Notes: a model not told the origin generated them from the letters alone. A stretch of 64,000 nucleotides of DNA from Flavobacterium sp. GSB-24 (GCF_027924665.1 NZ_AP027043.1:1860001-1924000); one strand, 5' to 3'; shown: positions 9,646 to 19,145, counted from the first letter of the stretch. Numbers and translations are program-made.

Positions 9646-11055
9646 ATGGAAAAAGATAACATTGCAGTAGGTCTAGATATTGGAACAACCAAAATCGTTG
9701 CCATGATTGGCAAGAAAAATGAATATGGTAAGTTGGAGATTTTGGGCATTGGTAAATCCAAAAGTTTGGGTGTTGCCAGAGGAGTAGTAAACAACATTAC
9801 GCAGACGATTCAATCGATTCAACAAGCGATAATCGAAGCAGAAAATAATTCAGGTTACAAAATAAAAGATGTTGTTGTAGGGATCGCCGGGCAGCACATC
9901 AGAAGTATACAGCATACTGATTACATCAGCAGAAATAATCCAGAAGAGGTTATTGGTGAAAATGATATTCAGCTCCTAATCGATCAGGTAAATAAACTGG
10001 CGATGTTACCAGGAGAAGAAATTATTCATGTTTTACCGCAGGAATTTAAAATCGACGGGCAGTCTGAAATTAAAGAGCCAATCGGAATGTACGGCGGAAG
10101 ATTAGAATCTAGTTTTCACGTTGTAGTTGGGCAGGCTTCTTCAATCAGAAATGTTGGAAGATGTATTCAGAGTTCAGGAATTGAATTATCTGGTTTAACA
10201 CTAGAGCCATTAGCTTCTGCCGATGCGGTTTTAAGTCAAGAAGAAAAAGAAGCTGGTGTTGCGCTTATCGATATTGGTGGCGGAACAACAGATTTGGCTA
10301 TTTTCAAAGATGGTATCATTCGTCATACAGCGGTGATTCCTTTCGGTGGAAATGTAATTACAGATGATATTAAAGAAGGCTGTTCGATTATCGAAAAACA
10401 AGCAGAACTTTTAAAGATCAAATTCGGATCAGCATGGCCGGGAGAAAATAAAGATAATGAGATCGTTTCGATTCCTGGTTTAAGAGGAAGAGAACCAAAA
10501 GAAATTTCATTAAAAAACTTATCTAAAATTATTCACGCAAGAGTTGTGGAAATTGTAGAACAGGTTTTTGCAGAAATAAAAGCATACGGTCACGAGGATC
10601 CTCGTAAAAAACTAATTGCTGGTATTGTATTAACAGGCGGCGGTGCGCAATTAAAGCACATCAAACAATTGGTAGAATACATTACAGGAATGGATACTAG
10701 AATTGGTTATCCAAATGAGCATTTAGCAGGGAATTCTGGAGAAGAAATCTCTAGTCCATTATTCGCGACTGCGGTTGGATTAGTAATGAACAGCATTGAA
10801 AACAGTTCTCAAAGTGCTGTTAGAATGGAACTGGTTAATGAACAGCCAAAAGTGGTTTATAGAAATGCACCAACTCCAGTACAGCGATACGAAGTAGAAG
10901 AAAACTACGTTGAGAGAGTAGAAGCTATTGAAGAGACAAGAGAAGTTGTGAGTCATAAAGCAGCTAAAGACGAGTCTACTGAAAATAAAATAAGAAGATC
11001 ATTTTTTGATCGATACGTTGATAAAATCAAAGAATTTTTAGACAACGCAGAATAA
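9646..11055 (+). CDS. ftsA: Cell division protein FtsA
   Basis: Actin-like ATPase that tethers FtsZ to the membrane. Actin-fold phosphate loops are seen as GLDIGTTKIVAMIG at residues 8-21 and IDIGGGTTDLAIF near 207, and the adenosine motif as LTGGGAQL near 325. The C-terminal end (KIRRSFFDRYVDKIKEFL) is a plausible amphipathic membrane-targeting helix, reached through a long variable linker. 469 aa is slightly longer than the E. coli protein. It sits directly between ftsQ and ftsZ. Confidence 0.97.
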   Translation: MEKDNIAVGLDIGTTKIVAMIGKKNEYGKLEILGIGKSKSLGVARGVVNNITQTIQSIQQAIIEAENNSGYKIKDVVVGIAGQHIRSIQHTDYISRNNPEEVIGENDIQLLIDQVNKLAMLPGEEIIHVLPQEFKIDGQSEIKEPIGMYGGRLESSFHVVVGQASSIRNVGRCIQSSGIELSGLTLEPLASADAVLSQEEKEAGVALIDIGGGTTDLAIFKDGIIRHTAVIPFGGNVITDDIKEGCSIIEKQAELLKIKFGSAWPGENKDNEIVSIPGLRGREPKEISLKNLSKIIHARVVEIVEQVFAEIKAYGHEDPRKKLIAGIVLTGGGAQLKHIKQLVEYITGMDTRIGYPNEHLAGNSGEEISSPLFATAVGLVMNSIENSSQSAVRMELVNEQPKVVYRNAPTPVQRYEVEENYVERVEAIEETREVVSHKAAKDESTENKIRRSFFDRYVDKIKEFLDNAE

Positions 11056-11141
11056 TTAGAATAACAAGAGAAGGAAATTACTTTTTGCCCCAAGTCAAGA
11101 AGTAAAAAATGTACTAAATAAGAATTTCAAAAACCAAAAAG

Positions 11142-13118
11142 ATGATGAGCAACTCAGAATTTGGAAGTATTTCATTTGATTTACCAAAAAATCAATCAAA
11201 TGTAATCAAAGTAATAGGTGTAGGCGGAGGCGGAAGTAACGCAATCAACCACATGTTCAAGCAAGGTATTAAGGGCGTAGATTTTATCGTTTGTAATACC
11301 GATTCACAAGCGCTGCAAAATAGTTCAGTACCAAATAAAATTCAATTAGGAGTTAATTTAACTGAAGGATTAGGAGCAGGAGCAAACCCAGATGTTGGAC
11401 AGCAGTCTGCTATCGAAAGTATTTCTGATATTGAAAAAATGTTAGATAGAAATACTAAGATGGTATTTATTACTGCTGGTATGGGTGGAGGAACAGGAAC
11501 AGGTGCTGCTCCGGTAATCGCTCAATTAGCAAAAGAAAGAGAAATACTAACAGTTGGTATCGTGACCATTCCGTTTCAATTTGAAGGGAAAGTACGTCAG
11601 GAGCAAGCAATTATTGGAATCGAAAAACTACGCAAGCAAGTCGATTCATTAATTGTAATCAACAACAACAAATTAAGAGAAGTATACGGAAATCTTGGTT
11701 TTAAAGCTGGATTCTCTAAAGCGGATGAAGTTTTGGCAACTGCCTCTAGAGGTATTGCCGAAGTAATTACGCACCACTATACTCAAAATATCGATTTACG
11801 TGATGCAAAAACTGTTTTGGCTAACAGTGGAACAGCTATCATGGGATCTTCTGTGGCAACAGGTGAAAACAGAGCAAAAGACGCTATTGTTTCGGCTTTG
11901 GATTCTCCTTTGTTAAACGACAATAAAATTACAGGTGCCAAAAACGTATTGTTGCTTATCGTTTCTGGAACTAATGAGATTACTCTTGATGAAATTGGAG
12001 AAATCAACGATCACATTCAAGCTGAGGCTGGTTACAATGCAAATATTATCATGGGAGTTGGTGAAGACGAAACTCTAGGTGAAGCAATTGCAGTAACTAT
12101 TATTGCTACAGGTTTTGATGTAGAACAACAAAATGAAATTGTTAATACAGAACCTAAAAAAATCATTCATACGTTAGAAGATGAGCAGAGAAGTGTTCAT
12201 AATTTAACTAGTAGACCACTTACTTCTTTCGACTTAACAGTTGATACACCTACAGCAAAAACTGAAGATAAAGTTGTTTTTGATTTAATGGATGATGACG
12301 AAACATTTACGCCAACTCCACAAGCTGTTGCTCCAGCAATCAATCAGGAAGAGTTAGTGGTAATGTCTGAATTTATTAAAAATTTGGATGTGACTTTCGA
12401 AATTGTTTCGCCAATTACAGATATCGATTTTACAATTTCTGCACCAGAAACTCCAGTTGTACAACAAGTACAACAACAGCCTGTGCAGCAACAAAGAGTT
12501 TTTGAAAGAGAAGAGCAGACTACTTTTTCTTTTGATCTACCTTTGTTTAAATCAGAGCCTGTAAAAAGAGAACCAGTTATTGAAGATAATAAAGTTTTGT
12601 TTGAATTAACAAACGAAACACGTGAGATAAAAGTAAATGATCCAGTGCAGTTTGTGCCGGTAACAGAAGTTTCTGATAACGGAATCATCAAATATTCTTT
12701 AGAAGAATATATGGAAGTTGAAAACGACTTGATTACTTCTAAACCAGTTGAAAAAGTGGTTGAAGATGTTGTTCCAGAGGAATTAAACATTACTTTGAAA
12801 CCAAGAACTGATTTTGCAAGTCAAGCCGATTTTACAACGACTTCTGAAGTTTCTCCAATGGAATTAACAATTGAAGAAACACTTCGTTTAAGAGCAGAAG
12901 AAAGAAGAAAGAAACTAAAAGAGTTTAACTATAAATTCCATAATAATGTTTCTAGAATTGACGAGTTGGAAAAAGAACCAGCTTACAAAAGATTAGGAAT
13001 TGATTTATCGAATTCACAGTCAAATAATACAAATTCTAGAATTTCTGTTGGGACAGATAGTAACAACGATTTACAATTGCGTTCAAACAATTCATTTTTG
13101 CACGACAACGTAGATTAA
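11142..13118 (+). CDS. ftsZ: Cell division GTPase FtsZ with long C-terminal tail
   Basis: Tubulin-like GTPase that forms the Z ring. The glycine loop VGGGGSNA is near residue 27, and the tubulin signature GGGTGTGA is at 115-122. The conserved core ends near residue 330; the remaining ~330 residues are a low-complexity, Glu/Pro/Gln/Val-rich linker plus a short charged end ([13 protein letters not shown]). This makes the protein 658 aa against ~380 in E. coli; long tails are known in Bacteroidota FtsZ. Two starts (11142 and 11145) are adjacent. A strong terminator follows, ending the dcw cluster. Confidence 0.97.
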   Translation: MMSNSEFGSISFDLPKNQSNVIKVIGVGGGGSNAINHMFKQGIKGVDFIVCNTDSQALQNSSVPNKIQLGVNLTEGLGAGANPDVGQQSAIESISDIEKMLDRNTKMVFITAGMGGGTGTGAAPVIAQLAKEREILTVGIVTIPFQFEGKVRQEQAIIGIEKLRKQVDSLIVINNNKLREVYGNLGFKAGFSKADEVLATASRGIAEVITHHYTQNIDLRDAKTVLANSGTAIMGSSVATGENRAKDAIVSALDSPLLNDNKITGAKNVLLLIVSGTNEITLDEIGEINDHIQAEAGYNANIIMGVGEDETLGEAIAVTIIATGFDVEQQNEIVNTEPKKIIHTLEDEQRSVHNLTSRPLTSFDLTVDTPTAKTEDKVVFDLMDDDETFTPTPQAVAPAINQEELVVMSEFIKNLDVTFEIVSPITDIDFTISAPETPVVQQVQQQPVQQQRVFEREEQTTFSFDLPLFKSEPVKREPVIEDNKVLFELTNETREIKVNDPVQFVPVTEVSDNGIIKYSLEEYMEVENDLITSKPVEKVVEDVVPEELNITLKPRTDFASQADFTTTSEVSPMELTIEETLRLRAEERRKKLKEFNYKFHNNVSRIDELEKEPAYKRLGIDLSNSQSNNTNSRISVGTDSNNDLQLRSNNSFLHDNVD

Positions 13119-13142
13119 TTTTAGCATCATAATATTAGGATG

Positions 13143-13180
13143 ACCCGAAAATTGGATTTAATTTTCGGGTTATTTTTTTT
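13143..13180 (+). terminator. Intrinsic terminator after ftsZ
   Basis: An 11-bp perfect stem (ACCCGAAAATT / AATTTTCGGGT) with a 6-base loop is followed by TATTTTTTTT, 25 bases after the ftsZ stop. It marks the end of the dcw transcript. The sequence just past it (TATCTTCG at 13180-13187) resembles a Bacteroidota -7 element and may serve yqeY. Confidence 0.9.
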
Positions 13181-13323
13181 ATCTTCGCACAGAATTTAAA
13201 AATTTGACTTCTCAAGTTGATTTTTAAAGTTAATTTTATTGTCATTTCGAGCGAAGTCGAGAACAAACTTTCAATATAAAATATCAATTTATAAGCACTG
13301 CTTATTCAAATAAAAAGACAAAG

Positions 13324-13773
13324 ATGAGTTTACAAGCAAAGATCATGGACGAGATCAAAACGGCCATGAAAGCAAAAGATACTGTTGCATTAGAAGCATT
13401 GAGAGCTATTAAATCTGAATTGTTACTAGCAGCAACTTCTTCTGGATCAAAAGAAGAATTATCAGAAGATGAAGAAATTAAATTACTTCAAAAATTGGTA
13501 AAAACACGTAAAGAAAGCGCAAGAATCTTTACAGAACAAAATCGTCCTGACTTAGCTGAACCAGAATTGGCTCAGGTTGCAGTAATCGAGAAGTTTTTAC
13601 CAGCTCAATTAAGCGAAGAAGAAGTAGAAGCTGTTATTGCTAAAATTATTGCAGAAACAGGTGCTTCTGGAATTGCATCAATGGGAAAAGTTATGGGATT
13701 AGCTTCTGCACAATTAGGCGGAACTGCTGAAGGAAAAACTATTTCTACAATTGTGAAAAAATTACTTTCTTAG
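13324..13773 (+). CDS. GatB/YqeY domain protein
   Basis: Small soluble protein of the YqeY family, which is related to the tRNA-binding tail domain of the GatB amidotransferase subunit; its cellular role is not settled. The 149-aa length and pattern fit: helical N-terminus (MDEIKTAMKAKDTVALEAL), then EKFLPAQLSEEE, then a C-terminal GKVMGLASAQLGG segment. It has its own upstream region after the ftsZ terminator. The 5' spacer also holds a repeat-like GTCATTTCGAGCGAAGTCG at 13239. It is commonly found next to ftsZ in Flavobacteria. Confidence 0.92.
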   Translation: MSLQAKIMDEIKTAMKAKDTVALEALRAIKSELLLAATSSGSKEELSEDEEIKLLQKLVKTRKESARIFTEQNRPDLAEPELAQVAVIEKFLPAQLSEEEVEAVIAKIIAETGASGIASMGKVMGLASAQLGGTAEGKTISTIVKKLLS

Positions 13774-13775
13774 AA

Positions 13776-13858
13776 AATTCCAATAGTAAAAATTCCAAAT
13801 TCCAATGCTAAACTTGGAATTTGGTCCCGAAACTTCGGGATAAAAAATTGACAATTTT
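13776..13858. repeat. Second copy of the AATTCCAA / TTCGGGATA dispersed repeat
   Basis: Directly after yqeY, AATTCCAA units lead into TTGGAATTTGG and CCCGAAACTTCGGGATAAAA, matching the block order of the murE-mraY spacer at 2185-2275. Within it CCCGAAACTTCGGG forms a short hairpin. It ends 10 bp before the tRNA-Arg. Confidence 0.7.
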
Positions 13859-13867
13859 AAATATTTT

Positions 13868-13941
13868 GACCGCGTAGTTCAACTGGATAGAATATCAGAT
13901 TTCGGCTCTGAGGGTTGGGGGTTCGAACCCCTCCGCGGTCA
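13868..13941 (+). tRNA. tRNA-Arg (anticodon TCG)
   Basis: A full cloverleaf can be drawn: acceptor GACCGCG with CGCGGTC, anticodon stem TCAGA/TCTGA around loop TTTCGGC (anticodon TCG, reading CGA and related Arg codons), 5-base variable loop, and T arm GGGGG-TTCGAAC-CCCTC. The discriminator is A, and CCA is not encoded. 74 bases long. Confidence 0.95.
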
Positions 13942-13954
13942 CTTTAAAATAATG

Positions 13955-13988
13955 AAAGCCTGAGAATGTATATTCTCAGGCTTTTTTT
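13955..13988 (+). terminator. Intrinsic terminator after tRNA-Arg
   Basis: A 13-bp stem (AAAGCCTGAGAAT / ATTCTCAGGCTTT) with loop GTAT is followed by a T tract. It lies 13 bases past the tRNA. Confidence 0.9.
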
Positions 13989-14015
13989 ATGGTTCGAAAA
14001 TTATTCTAATAATTT

Positions 14016-14108
14016 TTATTCTTTTATCACATCAGTATTTACGCTAAATTTTGGTTCGAACACCGTCATGCTTTTTTGATCAATTTTGTAGTTAACATCA
14101 TTCTTAAA
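14016..14108 (-). pseudogene. Possible 3' remnant of a gene (about 30 codons)
   Basis: On the minus strand a short frame ends in a normal-looking C-terminus (SMTVFEPKFSVNTDVIKE, then stop), but a TAA stops the frame 30 codons upstream. It may be the tail of a decayed gene, or chance in AT-rich DNA. Nothing else is seen in the 266 bp between the tRNA-Arg and the next gene except the terminator. Confidence 0.3.
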
Positions 14109-14207
14109 TTAGACCCATTCTTTGGATCTAAATCATCCTAAATACAAGAACATTTTTTAAATTCAGTTAAAACTCTAATTTTGTCAAATGGCTTTTGATG
14201 GGAATGT

Positions 14208-14741
14208 CTAATCTTCCATTTTTTGATATTCCAATATGTCTTTTCCTTCGTAAACTGTTAAAAATATTCGAGTTGGTATATTTTCAATTTCTTTATATAG
14301 TTCTCGTGAATAATATTTAGGGTATTTAATATTTTGTATTTGTCCTTCAAAAGTGACATGCAAAGAAACATTATTGCTGTAATGTTTAAAATTTTGAGAA
14401 TTTTTTATCTCGTTTATTATTCTTTCAACTTCAGATTTTGATATTCCAATTACTGTTTTTTGATATCTTTCTGGAACACCGGAAACAGTGTTTTCCTTAA
14501 TTATAAAATTAGTATTAAGTTCAATGTTGATTTGATTTAAGTCTTTTCTAACATCATTTTTGGAGATATTTAGCTCGTCTATTTTATTCATAAAAAAAAA
14601 TGATAAAAGACAAATTAATAAACATAAAGAAAGTATGATGCCAATTGTAGATTTTCTTTTTTTGTGATATATAAGTATACAAGTAAAAAAAAGAATTAAA
14701 GCAATTAGAAGAAGAGATCCAATTAATGTTCCTACACCCAT
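14208..14741 (-). CDS. Membrane protein of unknown function (177 aa)
   Basis: I do not recognise the family. Two hydrophobic segments lie at residues ~5-24 and ~33-50, and then a hydrophilic domain of ~125 residues rich in Ile, Asn and Lys that should be outside the membrane. A similar layout (two N-terminal membrane segments plus a ~120-aa soluble part, same length) is seen in the 15200-15733 protein, though clear sequence identity is not evident. The DNA is more AT-rich than the surrounding housekeeping genes. It forms a likely unit with the 63-aa gene just upstream (13 bp away). Confidence 0.6.
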   Translation of the reverse strand: MGVGTLIGSLLLIALILFFTCILIYHKKRKSTIGIILSLCLLICLLSFFFMNKIDELNISKNDVRKDLNQINIELNTNFIIKENTVSGVPERYQKTVIGISKSEVERIINEIKNSQNFKHYSNNVSLHVTFEGQIQNIKYPKYYSRELYKEIENIPTRIFLTVYEGKDILEYQKMED

Positions 14742-14754
14742 TTATCTTATTTTT

Positions 14755-14946
14755 TTATTTTCGAGAATGCTTTTTATAGTTTTTAATTAAAACAAAAACA
14801 GAAAACACAAAAACAATTATATACACAACTGCTAGTCCGGGTTTCTCAAATTTTAAATTTTGAAAGTCAAATTGCTTGTATAAGGTTACACCTAAAATGA
14901 TAGCGATAACCCAAAAAATAAATGTAATTGGTTTTTTATTTTCCAT
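14755..14946 (-). CDS. Small two-helix membrane protein (63 aa)
   Basis: Unknown function. It has two hydrophobic segments (ITFIFWVIAIILGVTLY and LAVVYIIVFVFSVFVLI) separated by a short charged loop, and a basic C-terminus (KNYKKHSRK). The ATG and its position 13 bp before the next co-oriented gene support a real gene, but its size keeps confidence moderate. Confidence 0.5.
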   Translation of the reverse strand: MENKKPITFIFWVIAIILGVTLYKQFDFQNLKFEKPGLAVVYIIVFVFSVFVLIKNYKKHSRK

Positions 14947-15199
14947 GTTTTAAATGTTTATAGTTTTAGTTGTTAAAAGATTTTTTACGCCAAATTTTAA
15001 TTTAGAATTTATCTTTTTCTGCACGCATTAGGTGTAATTTTTAAAATTCCGCAAGCAATCGATAGGAAGATTTTTCTCTGTCTAAAATGGGATTATCTGG
15101 CTAGTATAAAAATATTTAAATTATATTTTTGGTTTAAAAACGATAAAATATTGTACGCCTTTTTAGTATAAGTTTGTTTTTTATTATTAACCTGTGATT

Positions 15200-15733
15200 T
15201 TACTTTGGTATATAAAAGTCATTTTTTAACTCTGTTATGCCTTCGTAATTTTTAGATTGTGAGTATAAAAGAAAACCAGCCAGCCTCCATTCGTTAACAC
15301 CATAAATAATATATTTACATTTATTTTTGTTGTCTATTTTTTGAACATCGATAAAAGATGGTTTCCAAGTTGTACCACCTGTAAATCCAGTTTTGTTTAC
15401 ATTCGCTGAAAGTACTTTTTTTGCATCATACATTACAGTTAGATTAATAGTTGATATTAAATCTTCGTCAATTGTTGTTTTGGACAAATAAGTGTTGAGA
15501 AATGGTTGAATTAGCTCTTTATTTTTTTGTTCTTTAGAGTCAAATCTTAAACTTTGACTCTCAGTATCTTTATCTTTTTTTGGATTTGTAATAAAAGATA
15601 ATAAAACAAATGAAAATACTACGGCAGCAAATATACCGATATTATCACGGATCAGTTTAACAGCTTTAAAACATAGAATAATAAAGTAAAGTATGATGGC
15701 AATGTTTAGTATTACCCAGATTAATTGTATCAT
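15200..15733 (-). CDS. Membrane protein of unknown function (177 aa)
   Basis: No family recognised. Residues ~3-25 and ~33-48 are hydrophobic; the remaining ~125 residues are a polar domain with a Gly-Thr-rich stretch (KTGFTGGTTWKPSF). The arrangement parallels the protein at 14208-14741. The 250-bp spacer between 14947 and 15199 has no ORF that I would call. It is isolated between unknown genes and the Mpo1-like gene. Confidence 0.55.
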   Translation of the reverse strand: MIQLIWVILNIAIILYFIILCFKAVKLIRDNIGIFAAVVFSFVLLSFITNPKKDKDTESQSLRFDSKEQKNKELIQPFLNTYLSKTTIDEDLISTINLTVMYDAKKVLSANVNKTGFTGGTTWKPSFIDVQKIDNKNKCKYIIYGVNEWRLAGFLLYSQSKNYEGITELKNDFYIPK

Positions 15734-15813
15734 AAGATTAGTTTTTGGTAAATCAAAAATATAAATAATATTTTTAAAATAAGATAATACTTATTTTTTA
15801 CTAATCATATAAG

Positions 15814-16278
15814 TTACTTTCTAGAAAACAAGTTTTCTACCACCCAAGCCGGACCAATCAATAGAAACTGAAGATCTTTTAAGAAAGAAGGTTTTTTGCC
15901 TTCAATATTGTGTCCGTAAAATTGTCCGATCCAGGCAATAACAAAAACGCCAATTGAGAATGCCCACAGCGGAACAATTTGCCCGATGTAATAATTAATA
16001 ACCAAACAAATTGCAGAAAAAATAGCAATTTTAATCGCCATTGTAACTGATAATCTGATGTAAAAAATAAGAACGAAAAGTAAAACTACAAATGCCCAAT
16101 TTTCAATAATTGGCAAATTTAATTTTAAGGTATCAGCGATAATTCCACTCGGAATACTCTTTAATAAACCTACAATAGAAAAGAAAATTGCAGGAACACA
16201 AATATAGTGTATCGCTTTGTTTGTTGGGTTTTGGTGGCTTACGGCATATTCTGCAAACCATTGCTCTAATGTTCTCAT
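15814..16278 (-). CDS. Mpo1-like / DUF962 membrane protein
   Basis: The family includes yeast Mpo1, an Fe(II)-dependent dioxygenase in 2-hydroxy fatty acid breakdown; bacterial members are mostly uncharacterised. Seen are the N-terminal MRTLEQWFAEYAVSHQNPTN with the conserved His followed by NKAIHY, then four hydrophobic segments, and a late His-containing motif WIGQFYGHNIEGKKP that matches the family's second His region. 154 aa is a typical bacterial length. Family call is good; enzymatic activity is only inferred. Confidence 0.85.
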   Translation of the reverse strand: MRTLEQWFAEYAVSHQNPTNKAIHYICVPAIFFSIVGLLKSIPSGIIADTLKLNLPIIENWAFVVLLFVLIFYIRLSVTMAIKIAIFSAICLVINYYIGQIVPLWAFSIGVFVIAWIGQFYGHNIEGKKPSFLKDLQFLLIGPAWVVENLFSRK

Positions 16279-16367
16279 TTTTTGTTGGTTTATAGTTAGT
16301 TGAAGTAAATCTAATAAAATTTTTCATTAGTAATTACAACATAAACAATAAACTAAAATCAATAAAC

Positions 16368-17597
16368 CTACTTCTGATTATATTCAAAAACACTATCCCA
16401 CAACTCATCGATTTTGATTAGTGCTTCGTTTAGAGGAATCACCTGCCATTTCCCGTTAGTTTCTATTCCTATTCCAATACTTTTTAATTTTAGTAATGCA
16501 TCGTTTACATCAAAATCCAACTCGGTTTTTAAATGAGAAGAAAACCAAGATTCAATTTGTGAATCTAGCTCTTCGGCTGTTAATGGGGTTTGGCTTCTAT
16601 TTAGAAATGCGTATGCCAAGATTGTTTCTTTTAAGGCTTCTTCTTCTGATGAATTTAGTAATGAATAAAAAGCACCGCTGTTGTTTCCGACATTCTTAAA
16701 ATACAAACTATCCGAAAGTGTTTTAGAATACCTAATTTTCTTATTTATAAAGTTATTGTACTGGCGGAAACAATAAGCTGCTAAAATCCCTAAAGCAATT
16801 AATCCTTGGTTTAAGGAAGTTTTACTGTTCAATAAATCAATGGTTTCGCCTGTTTGATAAGCATCGTACATATTGATAAGCGCGGGAATTACTTTGGCAC
16901 TTAAAAGCGAAATTCCACCAAAAACTCCAGGAACCCAAAGTAGCATTTTGTCTTTCAATGACATTTTCGGAATTGCATTCGGAAATATCGTTTCAAGATC
17001 GTTTTTAGGAACGCGTTTAAATATTTTCAAGGCAATTGAACCTGGATCAATGGGCATCTTTCCTAATTTGACTTTTTTTGCCGTTAGATAATCTGCGTCG
17101 CTGTAATTGAGGTAGATAAGAACACGATCGTAATATTCGATTTCCACTTCTTTTTTCCAGAAAAAATATTTCTTGACTTTTTCTTTTGCCTTATGATGGC
17201 CACGTGCGTATAGTTCGTAATCTTTGAAAGCATTAAAATCTATTGCGAGATTTAAACCAATTAAATCAGATTCTTGAAAGGCTTCTTTTAAAATTTCTTC
17301 GTTAATTCTGTAATAGTTGCCGCGTTCTAAAACTTTAAGTAAGGTTTTTTTAAAAACTCCAAAATCACTTTTACCAATAAAACCTTCACGTTCTTTTTCG
17401 CTCAAATCTGGATCGTAAAGCGCGTAATGCTGCTTTAAGTTTCGGTTAAGATTAAAAGATTCGTAATGATAATAATGCTCTATAATATCAAAAAACTTTT
17501 TAAAATCTGCAGCCTTTTGTTGATCTTCCGCGAAAGCTGCAATCTGCTGCTCGAGTAAAAATTCTTTATTAAACGGAATATAATGTTCTCGTGTCAT
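16368..17597 (-). CDS. DUF3754 (TMEM143-like) protein
   Basis: The mid-region (DRVLIYLNYSDADYL, PGSIALKIFKRVPKNDLETI, then MSLKDKMLLWVPGVFGG) fits DUF3754, shared with the mitochondrial membrane protein TMEM143; the function is unknown. Two hydrophobic segments are seen (around VFGGISLLSAKVIPALI and LIALGILAAYCF). The frame is open upstream to 17702, but I take MTREHYIPFNKEF at 17597 as the start because the extra 35 residues are low-complexity and unlike the family. 409 aa. Confidence 0.75.
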   Translation of the reverse strand: MTREHYIPFNKEFLLEQQIAAFAEDQQKAADFKKFFDIIEHYYHYESFNLNRNLKQHYALYDPDLSEKEREGFIGKSDFGVFKKTLLKVLERGNYYRINEEILKEAFQESDLIGLNLAIDFNAFKDYELYARGHHKAKEKVKKYFFWKKEVEIEYYDRVLIYLNYSDADYLTAKKVKLGKMPIDPGSIALKIFKRVPKNDLETIFPNAIPKMSLKDKMLLWVPGVFGGISLLSAKVIPALINMYDAYQTGETIDLLNSKTSLNQGLIALGILAAYCFRQYNNFINKKIRYSKTLSDSLYFKNVGNNSGAFYSLLNSSEEEALKETILAYAFLNRSQTPLTAEELDSQIESWFSSHLKTELDFDVNDALLKLKSIGIGIETNGKWQVIPLNEALIKIDELWDSVFEYNQK

Positions 17598-17976
17598 TTG
17601 ATTTTGGGCTTTAATTTCGTGGCGTTTACTAAACGCAAAAATACTTCTTTTTTTTGAGGGGCAAAGAGAAGAGAGGGGCAAAATGGCAGAGTGTAAAGGC
17701 ACAAGGTTTTAATTGGAAAAACATTATCAAAACAAAAAAAGTGGGATTTCTAATCGTTACCAGCGATTTGAAATCCCACTTTGTGTTCCAAAAAAAAAGT
17801 GACAAAAAATTTAAAAAGCCTTCTCGAAGAAAACTTATATTCTAACTAAAAATTATTCTTAGCAATATTAGTACATAATAAAATTGTGACTATAGGTATT
17901 TATACGTGTTTTTTTTAAGTGCTAGTTACTAGGATGCTAAGGTTTTGATTGTTTGTTTTTTATGAATCAAATTGGT
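17598..17976. other. Intergenic region with one long hairpin
   Basis: 379 bp between the start of the DUF3754 gene and the stop of the zinc-ribbon gene. Apart from the hairpin at 17732-17782, only AT-rich sequence is seen; small frames here lack start signals and family resemblance. Confidence 0.6.
17732..17782 (-). terminator. Long hairpin, probable terminator of the zinc-ribbon gene
   Basis: AAAGTGGGATTTC pairs with GAAATCCCACTTT, and inside them AATCG pairs with CGATT, giving an ~18-bp stem broken by one T-T mismatch. Read on the minus strand it ends in TTTTTTTG. It lies ~195 bp after the co-oriented gene at 17977-18441, so the link is tentative. Confidence 0.6.
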
Positions 17977-18441
17977 TTAATTTTGTCCGGATTTTTTTAA
18001 TTCGATTACGCCTTGAATGTACTTGATTAATTCGTCTTTATTTACAGAAAAAAGAGCAGATTCTTCTTCTGTGTTTAAATACAAATTGGCGATGCTTTCT
18101 GCGTCCATATTTTGTGTTAAATAGTGGTGTTCTGCAAATTGTATAAGATGATCAACAAAAAGTTCGCGTTGTTTTCCTTTCTCTATTGTTTCTTGATCAC
18201 CTTCTTTTATTTTTTCGATTACAGATTCTGGGAGATCTATAGTGAGATACATGCAGTCTACAGTAACTTTAGACAGCATTTCTTTAGGCACCCTTCCAAC
18301 TGCATTGCAATAAGCGCAGGGTGCAGGAACCCATTTTAATTGTCTATTTAAACGAACAATGTCTTCCCATTCAACAAATCCTTTGCCGAGACACCTCGGG
18401 CATTCTATATCTGATCGTTTAAATAAATTGAATATGCTCAT
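17977..18441 (-). CDS. Zinc-ribbon (DnaJ-like CxxCxGxG) protein of unknown function
   Basis: Residues ~14-21 read CPRCLGKG, and ~42-49 CAYCNAVG, a pair of CxxCxGxG-like motifs like half of the DnaJ zinc domain, which suggests one bound zinc ion. No J domain is present. The rest is a helical, acidic domain. 154 aa, no signal peptide, so cytoplasmic. I know related short proteins from Flavobacteria but no function for them. Confidence 0.65.
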   Translation of the reverse strand: MSIFNLFKRSDIECPRCLGKGFVEWEDIVRLNRQLKWVPAPCAYCNAVGRVPKEMLSKVTVDCMYLTIDLPESVIEKIKEGDQETIEKGKQRELFVDHLIQFAEHHYLTQNMDAESIANLYLNTEEESALFSVNKDELIKYIQGVIELKKSGQN

Positions 18442-18716
18442 TGGTTATAAAATATTCTTAGTGGTTTTGTAGCATGCGAATTTAACCAATTAAGTAAGAA
18501 AAGTTATTCAGATAAAATGTTTTTTTAAAGAAAAGAATAAACAACGAATGCTGAATTGCTTTATAATGTCTAAAACATCGGTTATGCAAAAGGTTTTTAA
18601 CATGTTTCACAAGGTTTAAGACATAGATATTATGTAACAAAAAGATAAATTGCATGAAATGGAGTTTGTCATTTAACGTCTTAAATTTGATAGATAATTC
18701 TTTCAAATTTTAATTA

Positions 18717-19145
18717 ATGATCTTTACTATGGAAAATATACACACAACTAAAACACAAAATTTCTTTAGAATTTTGCTGGGACTTTTTATGATAACCGCT
18801 GCTTTTGGGCATCTTACTTTTCAAAGAATAGATTTTCAGGCGCAGGTTCCTAACTGGGTTCCTATGGATAAAGATTTAGTAGTGATTCTTTCTGGAATCG
18901 TAGAGTTAATACTTGGGCTTGCTCTTATTTTTTTGACGAAATATAAAGTTCACATGGGAATTTTCCTTGCCGTATTTTATGTAATGGTTTTTCCGGGCAA
19001 TATTGCCCAATATTTAAATAGAATTGATGCGCTGGGCATGAACACAGATCAAGCGCGTTTGATACGATTGTTTTTTCAGCCTGTTTTGATTTTTCTGGCT
19101 TTATGGTCTACTGGGGCGATTGAGTATCTAAGGAAAAAGAAGTAA
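18717..19145 (+). CDS. DoxX-like membrane protein
   Basis: Four hydrophobic segments with the DoxX/DoxD-like pattern (FFRILLGLFMITAAFGHLTF at the start, LSGIVELILGLALIFL in the middle, then FLAVFYVMVFPGNIAQYL). These small proteins are quinone-linked or of unknown role. 142 aa from the first ATG; a second ATG at 18729 (MENIHTTK) gives a more usual N-terminus. It is alone on the plus strand, after a 275-bp spacer in which I see no credible gene. Confidence 0.75.
   Translation: MIFTMENIHTTKTQNFFRILLGLFMITAAFGHLTFQRIDFQAQVPNWVPMDKDLVVILSGIVELILGLALIFLTKYKVHMGIFLAVFYVMVFPGNIAQYLNRIDALGMNTDQARLIRLFFQPVLIFLALWSTGAIEYLRKKK

Noticed and set aside
12344..12790. 148-aa minus-strand frame inside ftsZ
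   Set aside because: Antisense shadow of the low-complexity FtsZ tail; Ser/Thr/Cys-rich and without features.
13990..14070. GGTTCGAAC-like pieces (near 13991 and 14051) resembling the tRNA-Arg 3' end, as attachment sites
   Set aside because: Only 9-10 bases match, without the acceptor-stem part, and no integrase is present in the window.
18482..18706. 74-aa minus-strand frame before the DoxX-like gene
   Set aside because: Low-complexity Phe/Leu/Asn-rich translation, no family look, no start signal; typical chance frame of AT-rich DNA.
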